DNA of 64,000 bases, taken from Pseudobutyrivibrio xylanivorans (GTDB lineage: Bacteria > Bacillota > Clostridia > Lachnospirales > Lachnospiraceae). Under the pieces are notes generated by a model. That model did not search any database and was not told where the DNA came from. It worked only from the letters and a program-made list of their open reading frames with translations. The position numbers and the translations under genes are program-made. The stretch covers positions 899,801-963,800 of the forward strand of contig NZ_CP043028.1 in the NCBI RefSeq assembly GCF_008935055.1, in the 5' to 3' direction. This document shows, piece after piece, positions 56,897-64,000 of the stretch (position 1 is its first letter; every line of letters begins with the position of its first letter).

Positions 56897-58306
56897 TTAC
56901 TGAACCGTGATAGGATCGTAGGTGAGTTCTGGGTATTTCACTACCGCATTTTTCAGGAAATTATTTATGGCCGTTTGCTTATCGCATTTACCACCTATAT
57001 AGTCTCCCATTTGCTTCTGGAACACCTCATTAAGACCGTGGTCATAAGGACCTACCTTAGACATATCAATCTTTGGAGCTGCTTGTGAAAACAACTTAAT
57101 ATGATTCTGTCCACTGAGGAAATCTGATTTATAATCTGATGCAGCAAGTGTCTCCATTCCAGAAACCGTATTAGTATAATCCTGAGTTTCCCCACTCATC
57201 TTCACCATGTTATCCTTGTCGCAGGTAAGCTTTCTCATTATGTCAACAACTAGCTCCTTGTTGTCGGTACCACGGGCTCCTGAAATCCAGGTGCCGCCCC
57301 AGTACCATGCCGCTGGTCCTTCACATACTGCCCAATCTCCAAAGCCTTCTTCTCCGGCATTTCCAACAAGTGTGAAATTTATTCCCCAGGTAGACATAAA
57401 GAATCCAAAGACCTTTCCCTCTGCACTCTGGTCAAAATTCCATCCGTCAGTCCACTGCTCGTTGTCTCCAATCCATCCATTTTCAGTGTATTTTTTACAC
57501 ATGTCAGCCCATTCAATAAGCTTTGAATCAACCTGAATCTTTGGAGAAACTGAACTTGGGTCATCTACCCAGGTCTGTGTTACATTATTTGAAAAAACTC
57601 TAAAGGTCTCAACCGGACCTGAGAGCATGTGATATCCCTTTTTGTTAGCCAAATCTGCCACATGGTCAAAACCGTTCCAGTCTGATAGTTCATTCTGAAC
57701 CACCACTGGGTCATCTGTTCCAAGTACATCTATAGCAATGGAACGTCGATAACCAAACAAGCCCGGTGTAGCCTGCCAGCTAACGCCCTTCAGCTTTCCC
57801 TCCTGGGATGTAGCAATAGTCTTTGTGTATTGATACTGATCTGCCAATTCTGATTCACTAATTCCCAAATTCCCCACAACATCCAGGGTATAATCAGAAT
57901 CCACATATTTTAAAATATAATCCGCTTCTAGCAGAAACAAATCCACTCGCTCATCCGCACTTCTTGTCATATTTAAAAGAAGTGCTTCATCTAACGCTGG
58001 CTGATAATCATTAGATGGAACTATAGTCCAAACAACCTTTACATTTCCAATTTTTCCTGTGCCATCACCATTATCTGTATAGCCAGGATAGTAATCCGTC
58101 ATACGCTCTTCAAACTCTGTATTCCAGCAATATATATTTAGCGTACTTCCTCCATCGGTCGCCACACCTTCAGCTGACTCTGATTCCAGAGTGGAGGTAC
58201 CTGTACCGTCGTTGCCCTCAGTGGCTCCACAACCAATGAAGGAAAATACTACTAAACAAAAACACATAATTGAACTTATAACAAATGCTTTATTTCTTAT
58301 TCTCAT
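56897..58306 (-). CDS. Extracellular solute-binding lipoprotein
   Basis: A 469-residue family 1 binding protein. The N-terminus MRIRNKAFVISSIMCFCLVV plus FSFIGC is a lipoprotein signal with Cys as lipid site, then a Gly/Ser/Glu linker and the binding fold (LNIYCWNTEFEERMTDYYPG; AWYWGGTWISGARG). The ATG at 58306 has GGAGG five bases upstream; a longer frame to 58369 has none. No permease or ATPase gene is adjacent. It directly follows a chemoreceptor gene, so it may present a sugar to that receptor rather than feed a transporter. Confidence 0.88.
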   Translation of the reverse strand: MRIRNKAFVISSIMCFCLVVFSFIGCGATEGNDGTGTSTLESESAEGVATDGGSTLNIYCWNTEFEERMTDYYPGYTDNGDGTGKIGNVKVVWTIVPSNDYQPALDEALLLNMTRSADERVDLFLLEADYILKYVDSDYTLDVVGNLGISESELADQYQYTKTIATSQEGKLKGVSWQATPGLFGYRRSIAIDVLGTDDPVVVQNELSDWNGFDHVADLANKKGYHMLSGPVETFRVFSNNVTQTWVDDPSSVSPKIQVDSKLIEWADMCKKYTENGWIGDNEQWTDGWNFDQSAEGKVFGFFMSTWGINFTLVGNAGEEGFGDWAVCEGPAAWYWGGTWISGARGTDNKELVVDIMRKLTCDKDNMVKMSGETQDYTNTVSGMETLAASDYKSDFLSGQNHIKLFSQAAPKIDMSKVGPYDHGLNEVFQKQMGDYIGGKCDKQTAINNFLKNAVVKYPELTYDPITVQ

Positions 58307-58325
58307 GGCAACCTCCAAAACAAAT

Positions 58326-60047
58326 CTAAATATGAATCTCATTAATGCTCTCATCCAGAATCTTGGCAATGTCGTTTAGCTTATCACTGCCATCTGCCAC
58401 CGACTTGAGCTGGTTAATAATATTTGTCATTGTATCTGAAGTTTCCTGAGAACTTGCTGCATTTTCCTCAGCAATTGCAGAAAGACTGATTACCGTATTT
58501 ACGATATTCTCTCTTGCTACATTCAGCCTGTCTGCACGCTGCCTGATTTGCTCAGCGCTTTCAAGGGATGTATCAATGCCATCCTGAACAATTCTAAATG
58601 CATGTTCAGTATCTTCAACCAGCTTACTTTGCTGCTGCATAACCTCCATGACTTCATCCATAATCTCAACTGCCTTGGATGAATTAGCAACCAGCTCTTG
58701 AATAATCAAATCAATACTCTTTGCCGATTCACTTGACTCTGCAGCCAGCTTAGAAATCTCTGAGGCAACAACGGCGAAGCCTTTTCCGGCTTCACCCGCG
58801 CGAGCTGCCTCAATACTTGCATTAAGTGATAACAAATTTGTTTCACTGGCAATATCTGCAATTAACTGTGTAACCTCTTTAATCTTTTGAGCCGCCTCAT
58901 TTGTTTCATTTGTCTGCTCGTAAATGCGCTCGATTGAATCGAATGTACTCTTGTTAATCTCACTCAGATCTTCGAGAATATTGAAAGCCTCCTCACTTGT
59001 GTTGCGCATATTATTTGCTGTTTCAGTAAGCTCTGAAACCTGATTGCTGGTATCTATAATCATCTCGCCGATAACACCCACATCCACGTTTGCCTTCTGG
59101 GTCTCATCAGCCTGTGAGCTGGCACCTGTAGCGATATCACCAACTGCTTGCTCAATATGAGATGCATCATCATTTGTATCTCTTGCACTCTGGTACAAAT
59201 CCTGTGATGTATTGTAGAGAATGGTACTTTGACTCTGAATCTTCTGAACAATTCCAACCAGCTTCTCGCGCATTTCCTCTACTGATTCAGCGATAACTCC
59301 AGTCTCGTCCTTGCGCGTTAGCAAAGCTCCGGTTCTCTCATCACCTGTGAAATCAAGATCTCCAATCTGATCCACAACCTCAGCCACAGTCTCAATTGGC
59401 TTTGTGATTCGAAGCGCCTGATAAAGTCCGAAGGAAAGCATCACTACAAAAATAACCACTCCGGTGATTATAGCAATCATGGTCATTTTATTTAAGGTTG
59501 CAAGAAAATCAGCCTTCTCAACTGCAACCACAAGTACAAAGCCCTTAGAGCTTGCATAATATGCCGCTATCTCATCCTGTCCATCTATGTTGTATTCAAC
59601 AATATCTGATGCATTTCCACTACCTAACGAAGTAGCTATATTTTTTATAGCTTCTACCTCAGCTGTTCGGCCAATCTTATCGTGATTTGGATGATAAAGA
59701 GTTATCCCGTCACTTCGAACTAAATAGCAATAACTGCTTTCGCAGTCAGCCATTTTTGCATTCTGTAAAAAAGACTCCAATCTAAATGGAACCTTGCGTA
59801 TATCGATATCGTACTGGGTAAGATTTACTGCTGTTTCCATACGCTGACCGTACATCTGGGCAGTCATGTACAGATAGTCGGAGTTTACACTTAAAAGCTC
59901 TTTTCTTACTGGAATTGTAACCACCAGAAGAATTGCAGTAACTGCAATAAAAACGGCTATTCCAACGGTGCTCATAACCCTAAAGCGTATTGATGCATGC
60001 ATTGGAACAGTTCTTGAAGATTTTACCTTATTCTCATTCCTAGCCAT
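58326..60047 (-). CDS. Methyl-accepting chemotaxis protein with Cache sensor
   Basis: A 573-residue receptor. Membrane helix about 25-47, Cache-like sensor with a PAS-type core ([34 protein letters not shown]), second helix about 190-212, HAMP, and signalling hairpin [20 protein letters not shown]. It forms a two-gene unit with the binding lipoprotein gene 20 bases downstream. Fourth chemoreceptor of this window. Confidence 0.94.
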   Translation of the reverse strand: MARNENKVKSSRTVPMHASIRFRVMSTVGIAVFIAVTAILLVVTIPVRKELLSVNSDYLYMTAQMYGQRMETAVNLTQYDIDIRKVPFRLESFLQNAKMADCESSYCYLVRSDGITLYHPNHDKIGRTAEVEAIKNIATSLGSGNASDIVEYNIDGQDEIAAYYASSKGFVLVVAVEKADFLATLNKMTMIAIITGVVIFVVMLSFGLYQALRITKPIETVAEVVDQIGDLDFTGDERTGALLTRKDETGVIAESVEEMREKLVGIVQKIQSQSTILYNTSQDLYQSARDTNDDASHIEQAVGDIATGASSQADETQKANVDVGVIGEMIIDTSNQVSELTETANNMRNTSEEAFNILEDLSEINKSTFDSIERIYEQTNETNEAAQKIKEVTQLIADIASETNLLSLNASIEAARAGEAGKGFAVVASEISKLAAESSESAKSIDLIIQELVANSSKAVEIMDEVMEVMQQQSKLVEDTEHAFRIVQDGIDTSLESAEQIRQRADRLNVARENIVNTVISLSAIAEENAASSQETSDTMTNIINQLKSVADGSDKLNDIAKILDESINEIHI

Positions 60048-60211
60048 ATGTCTCTCCTCTTACAGACATATCTCCCTTTGGAAGAAATTATAGCTTGTGA
60101 AAAAAATTCCTAATATCAATTTTTTGACCTGATTGTTCAAATAGTGACTTTTTATATTGTGCAAAATCAAGCCTCACAAAATGCTTAAGGTTTCGCCACA
60201 ATATCGCCATA

Positions 60212-60238
60212 AAAACCTGCTAACAAAAATCAAGCAGG
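60212..60238 (-). terminator. Terminator-like hairpin downstream of the IS110 transposase
   Basis: On the minus strand CCTGCT and AGCAGG pair around an 11-base loop, then five T. It may stop read-through from the IS110 element toward the chemoreceptor. Confidence 0.6.
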
Positions 60239-60279
60239 AATTTCAAATATACTTTTTAAATAATTAATTGCATCACAAT

Positions 60280-60302
60280 AAGGCTGGCGGTAGACCAGCC
60301 TT
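60280..60302 (-). terminator. Hairpin at the IS110 transposase 3' end
   Basis: AAGGCTGG (60280-60287) and CCAGCCTT (60295-60302), 8-base stem, 7-base loop, just after the transposase stop. U run weak. Confidence 0.6.
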
Positions 60303-60315
60303 TAACTATATTTTT

Positions 60316-61517
60316 CTATTTATACACTTCACTTACTCTTGCATAATATATCCTTAAAAACTTGTTTAAACCTGCTATTTTTGCATGTTTCTTTGTTTTA
60401 CCTTCAGCTTCCTTTTTCAGGATGTAATTGTATACAGCATTATCCTCTGGTTCAGGGTGACTCTTCAACACTCGCATAACTTCATACCCTACTTTTCGTA
60501 GCGTTGATGAACCTCTTTTCGTTATGCGCCGGTTTGAACCTACAAATTGTCCTGATTCATATGGAGGAGGATCTATTCCCGCAACAGCAATAAGGGCTTT
60601 TGCGCTATGAAGTTTTCTTATATCTCCAATTTCAGCAATCAACTTAGGTGCCAATACATCACCAACCCCACCCATTGCTCTAACAGTAGAATATTCAGGT
60701 AAACTCTTAGCAAGTTCCTTCATTCGTGTTAGAATTGTATTGAGGGTATCATCAATTGCTCTCAACACAGATATAGCTTCTTGTACTAACATTTTTGTAG
60801 ATGGAGTACTTGAAGATAACGTAGGAATACCATTAGATGCCAATTCATATATTTCTTCAGCTTTTGATTGGCTCTTTTGGTATTTCTTTTCTTTAGCCAC
60901 TCACAATAGGCCACCACAAAATCATCACGACTCATTCCGATAATCAGGTCATAATGCCAGAAGCGTTCTACAAAATCACTAAGTTTATCTTTATTATTCT
61001 TTTCATCCCAACTATTAAATTTAGTTTTTAAGCCTGGCATTGTGTAATCTAACATATGAGTTAATTCTTGAAGCGCTTTAATGTGTAGTTCCATATAGAA
61101 TCTGTAACGTCTCCCAAGCAACTTAAGCTCAGCATATATAGCCTCATCTTTGTCATAGTTTTGAAGCTTATACCATTTTTCAATACCATAGTTTGCTATG
61201 ACAATTGAGTCCAATTTGTCTGTTTTAGCGCCACGAATGCTGTTATCTTTAGCATATTTTCTCATGGCATATGGATTTATTACCGACACAAAATATCCAC
61301 GCTCAAGAAAATAAGTTAGCAATGGCAAATGGTATACACCTGTGGCTTCCATAACCAATCTTACTTCGCCATCCAGCTTCCTTAACATCTTCTCAAGTTC
61401 GCTGAGCTCACTTTCTGTATGCTGTACTTCAAACGGTTTTAATACAATTTCTCCGTATGGCTTCATAACGCATACAGTACTTTTACCTTTAGAAACATCA
61501 ACACCTACGCTTATCAT
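60316..61517 (-). pseudogene. IS110-family transposase, split by a frameshift
   Basis: Two overlapping frames make up one transposase of about 400 residues. The first (61517-60786) has the RuvC-like DEDD domain: VGVDVSKGKSTV, VMEATGVYHLPLL, AKTDKLDSIVIA. The second (60900-60316) carries the Transposase_20 part with MGGVGDVLAPKLIAEIGD and the serine region NRRITKRGSSTLRKVG. The change is by -1 near the A-rich 60882-60896. The first frame turns to nonsense after YCEWLKK while the second begins KEKKYQKSQSKAEE, the normal continuation. Either decayed or made by slippage. Confidence 0.9.
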
Positions 61518-61519
61518 TC

Positions 61520-61711
61520 TAAACCTCCCTCTACATAAAATTTAGTAATTGTTCCAACCGCACTTATTACCATTCAGTTTAGTTGGTTACGCGGGTGTCG
61601 CTCCCTACCTGCCTAATCGAATGCTTATAATAAGGGGTTGGTTAACGGTTTTTATTGCGGATGATTAATCCAAAAAGCCCCACGTCAGACCAATTACTCC
61701 CCTTATTATAA
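61520..61711 (-). ncRNA. Candidate IS110 bridge RNA leader
   Basis: The ~190 bases upstream of the transposase are strongly structured. TTATAATAAGGGG (61625-61637) and CCCCTTATTATAA (61699-61711) form a perfect 13-base stem with a 61-base loop, and CCAAC (61554-61558) with GTTGG (61582-61586) a second stem with a 23-base internal loop. IS110 elements are known to encode in such a leader a bridge RNA that pairs with target and donor DNA. Which loop bases pair with what is not determined here. Confidence 0.5.
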
Positions 61712-61760
61712 AAAAATAAGTGCAGAAGTTAGAGTTAATTACTCTCTAACTACTACACTT
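61709..61760 (-). terminator. Terminator of the aminotransferase gene
   Basis: On the minus strand a long imperfect stem (AAGTG..AGTTAGAGAGT against ACTCTAACT..CACTT) is followed by seven T (about 61711-61717 as A on the plus strand). It ends the message of the aminotransferase at 61840. Confidence 0.8.
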
Positions 61761-61839
61761 TTATGGTACTAAAATCCCCAGATAATTCATATTTTACTAT
61801 CAATTACCTGAGGAGTATTTTAGTTATTTTTTATTACTA

Positions 61840-62490
61840 TTATTCAGCTTTCGCAAGAATAAGCTTTTCAAGATATGCAATACGTGCACAAACTGTGAAT
61901 ACCTCAGCTGCCTGCTCAAGCTCCTCGATTGGAGGAAGTGATGGAGCGAAACGAATGATAGAGTCGTTAGGATCCATGTGATATGGGAATGGAGCTCCTG
62001 CTGGTGTAAGCTTAACGCCCGCCTCTGCTGCTAAATCTACGATACGAGTAGCTGTTCCCTTTGGAGCCTCGAATGTGATGAAGTATCCACCCTTTGGTGA
62101 AATCCAGCTACCACAGCCTGGCTCTACTAAATCTCTCTCCATTGTTCTGATTACAAGCTCAAACTTTGGACGGAGAATCTTTGCGTGCTTTTCCATGTGC
62201 TTGCTGACAGACTCAACATCTGCAAAATATCTGGCATGACGAAGCATGTTGATTTTGTCGAAGCCGATAGTCTGAACTGTAAGAGTCTTCTTGAGCTCCT
62301 CACGGTTCTTGTGATTACATGCAATAACTGCGATACCGCCACCTGCAAATGTAATCTTTGAAGTAGATGCAAACTCAAATACAAGATTTGGATTGTCTGC
62401 TTCCTCACACTCGTGAAGGATATTTAAGATTTTGCTCTTTTCCTTGTAGAGGTGATGTACAGCATATGCATTGTCCCAGAATACTCTGAA
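61840..62490 (-). pseudogene. Aminotransferase, 5' part separated by an IS4 element
   Basis: The last ~216 codons of a PLP aminotransferase: FASTSKITFAGGGIAVIACN carries the PLP Lys, followed by MLRHARYFADVESVSKHMEK, GGYFITFEAP and IRFAPSLPPIEELEQA. It resembles the aspartate/alanine aminotransferase-like family of clostridia (PF12897 type). The coding sequence runs without stop up to 62490, where the IS end begins. The N-terminal half is expected beyond the right edge, on the other side of the IS, if it still exists. Confidence 0.85.
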
Positions 62491-62524
62491 GTGTTACTAT
62501 TCACAGTCAATGTCATTTAGTTAA
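62491..62524 (+). repeat. Terminal repeat of the IS4-family element
   Basis: Outer end GTGTTACTATTCAC followed by AGTCAATGTCATTTAGTTAA. The same sequence in reverse with two differences lies at 55918-55951. Confidence 0.8.
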
Positions 62525-62678
62525 GGGGAAAGAAAGTGCGTTATTGAAGATGAATTAAGGTGTTTCCTAGAGTTTCATCGTTAAAATTAGGATGAAACAT
62601 AATAATTGAGTAAAGAAGAGCACGCAAAATAGACAGATTTTCATCTGCCTCATAAAGATGTATACTACTTATGATCTT

Positions 62679-64000
62679 TTAGAACCTGTAAGCAAAGCTG
62701 ACAGGTATTTGGAATCTATGCTGGCGGGCATAATTCCTACCAGGCCTGATGGGGAGTATGTTCTGCCTAATCAGGCCTTCTATATTTGGTGGGGAATCTC
62801 CATTTTTTATGCGGATAAAGTAATGACATGCATTGAATGCCACTGTGAAATTGACTTGATATTCATACTTTCGCTTTGCCCTTTTGAAAACTACATGTTG
62901 AGTGATTACTGAGCAGAAATTGTAAAGAATTAGTTTGGCCCAAATTTCATGCTCTATATACTCTCTTTTTTTAGATCGAAAATTACCAGTTCCGAGGATG
63001 TGTTTGAGCTCCCTGAAAGATGTTTCAATTCCCCAGCGTAAGTTATAGAGATCTTTTATATCATCTGCGGAGAATTCTTCAACAGGAAGATTAGTCACTA
63101 TGTTTTCGTAGGAAGGATCAGTTATCTTGAAGCGTAGAACACGAAGAGTTATTTCGTATTCATCTTTTGATCCTTCAGGAAGATAGTCAAACCTAACAGC
63201 TTTGCATATATACCTGTACGCATCAGGTTTATCTGGTTGCTTTCTGTTTTTCTTCGAAGCTGAGCGAGTAAGAATTCGAGTTACACTTATATCAAGATCA
63301 TCTGGAAGTTCATCGATGGAAGAACCGGTTAAACGCATCATGTTTTTGTCCTTTGCACGAATGAGAAAAAAAGATTTATTTTCTATTGCATGCGCAAAAA
63401 CGTTATACGCAAAGAACCCTCTGTCTGCTATAAATATAGGCATGAGGTCGTGATGTTCGTATTCGTCTATTAGTTCTGCCAATGCTTTAAATTCATTTTT
63501 CTTTTTGATTGGCTGAATTTTAGCGTTAACATAGTATCTGCTGATTAAGTCATACAAAGCAACTGTATGGATTTGGTTAAAGCCTTTAGTTGATTTACCA
63601 TCCGGCCCATAGAATGATATGGTATCTTCCGGATTTCGGGTAAAGGTAAAAGTACAACCATCAGCAGCCATTAACTGATACTTGTCTTTATACGGAGCGG
63701 GAGGAAAATGGGAATTGAAGCGTTGTAGAAGTGATTTGAATGTTTCTGGGGCTAGCTTGTTGCGTTGTTGACAGTATGCAGAGTTGGACAGTGTATCTTC
63801 CTGGTAGTTAAAGTATTTATACAGCTCATGTCTCATGGTTCCAGCTTCCATGGTAATAGGCAGTAAGACAAGATCTTTAAACGATATCTTTCTATGCCGG
63901 GTAAAGTCCTTTCCTGGATTCAACGCATAGGCTTCTGGTGTTGATGCCATAGCATCGATATCAGACATCAAATAGTTTTTTACAGTAACAGAATAGTTCA
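62679..64000 (-). CDS. IS4-family transposase, probably complete or nearly so
   Basis: DDE transposase, at least 430 residues. Catalytic triad: Asp in MAADGCTFTF, Asp in IFIADRGFF, and Glu in NLRWGIETSFRELKHILG, which fits the IS4 Y-(2)-R-(3)-E-(6)-K signature. From TTG 63971 or ATG 63968 the frame reads MSDIDAMASTPEAYALNPGK, but it stays open to the window edge (NYSVTVKNYL upstream), so the true start may lie outside. Apparently intact, so the element may be active. Confidence 0.92.
   Translation of the reverse strand, partial: NYSVTVKNYLMSDIDAMASTPEAYALNPGKDFTRHRKISFKDLVLLPITMEAGTMRHELYKYFNYQEDTLSNSAYCQQRNKLAPETFKSLLQRFNSHFPPAPYKDKYQLMAADGCTFTFTRNPEDTISFYGPDGKSTKGFNQIHTVALYDLISRYYVNAKIQPIKKKNEFKALAELIDEYEHHDLMPIFIADRGFFAYNVFAHAIENKSFFLIRAKDKNMMRLTGSSIDELPDDLDISVTRILTRSASKKNRKQPDKPDAYRYICKAVRFDYLPEGSKDEYEITLRVLRFKITDPSYENIVTNLPVEEFSADDIKDLYNLRWGIETSFRELKHILGTGNFRSKKREYIEHEIWAKLILYNFCSVITQHVVFKRAKRKYEYQVNFTVAFNACHYFIRIKNGDSPPNIEGLIRQNILPIRPGRNYARQHRFQIPVSFAYRF

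Larger units (their letters stand above)
60280..61711 (-). mobile_element. IS110-family insertion sequence
   Basis: Contains a transposase of the DEDD type (in two frames) and a structured non-coding leader upstream. IS110 elements usually lack inverted terminal repeats, and none is seen, so exact ends are uncertain: the right limit is near the 61625-61711 stem-loop, the left is near the hairpin after the transposase stop. Confidence 0.7.
62491..64000. mobile_element. IS4-family insertion sequence, cut by the window edge
   Basis: Starts at 62491 within an aminotransferase gene, contains an IS4 transposase on the minus strand, and runs off the right edge. Between the end and the transposase stop are a GTTTCATC/GATGAAAC hairpin and a CAGAT/ATCTG hairpin that could end transcription. 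Confidence 0.85.

Noticed and set aside
62658..62912. 84-codon plus-strand frame at the IS4 transposase end
   Set aside because: It is antisense to the conserved transposase C-terminus and has no ribosome binding site.

Overview
The window looks like a chromosome segment of a motile, anaerobic Lachnospiraceae bacterium, probably close to Butyrivibrio or Pseudobutyrivibrio. This rests on the low-to-moderate GC content, clear AGGAGG-type ribosome binding sites, a Na+-type F-ATP synthase c subunit, an ABC-type lactose operon, ECF transport, many chemoreceptors with cyclic-di-GMP proteins, and Tn916-type integrases. The genus is inferred from gene content only.

Core part (1-42.2 kb). An F1Fo ATP synthase operon enters from the left on the minus strand (atpD cut by the window edge, then G, A, H, F, E, B, a subunit-I-like gene and an AtpZ-like gene). 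Upstream are dCMP deaminase, a phosphatase-like protein without its catalytic cysteine, and TsaC/Sua5. Next come a GH18 hydrolase, an unusual overlapping pair (Ser/Thr-kinase-like fusion plus MinD-like protein), mecA, a small 2[4Fe-4S] ferredoxin, a DUF1858 protein, and the dnaB-rplI-gdpP block. A MsmK/UgpC-type ATPase and a PucR/CdaR-type regulator follow, then a lactose operon (binding protein, two permeases, lacZ, small membrane protein, galK) with intercistronic hairpins and an AraC regulator upstream. After that: an aminotransferase, a PAS-GAF-GGDEF diguanylate cyclase, a chemoreceptor, a 2-hydroxyacid dehydrogenase, a MocR regulator divergent from an ECF S component (possible vitamin B6 uptake), sfsA, an ABC exporter, a HAD protein and a PreA-like enzyme with an extra N-terminal Fe-S domain.

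Accessory part (42.4-64 kb). A small integrase-led island (42.7-48.1 kb) carries an excisionase-like protein, a sigma-like protein, an AlbA_2 ATP-binding protein, a HIRAN protein with an apparent one-base frameshift, and two copies of a TGAGACT-based site module. At 48.7-55.6 kb lie genes of visibly different composition. A GGDEF-EAL gene there is cut, and its last 28 codons lie 3.6 kb away beyond a second integrase and a chemoreceptor. Upstream of the neighbouring chemoreceptor is a six-site array of TACGTGA/TCACGTA in strictly alternating orientation with a 31-32 bp period. Then come an AraC regulator, a solute-binding lipoprotein with a chemoreceptor, an IS110 element with a frameshifted transposase and a structured leader (candidate bridge RNA), an aminotransferase fragment, and an IS4-family element that cuts it and runs off the right edge.

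The most interesting loci are the alternating array (55.7-55.9 kb), the EAL gene split by an integrase plus chemoreceptor segment, the IS110 leader, the duplicated TGAGACT modules, and the kinase/MinD-like pair. No tRNA, rRNA or CRISPR array was seen. All family calls come from reading motifs; no database search was run.
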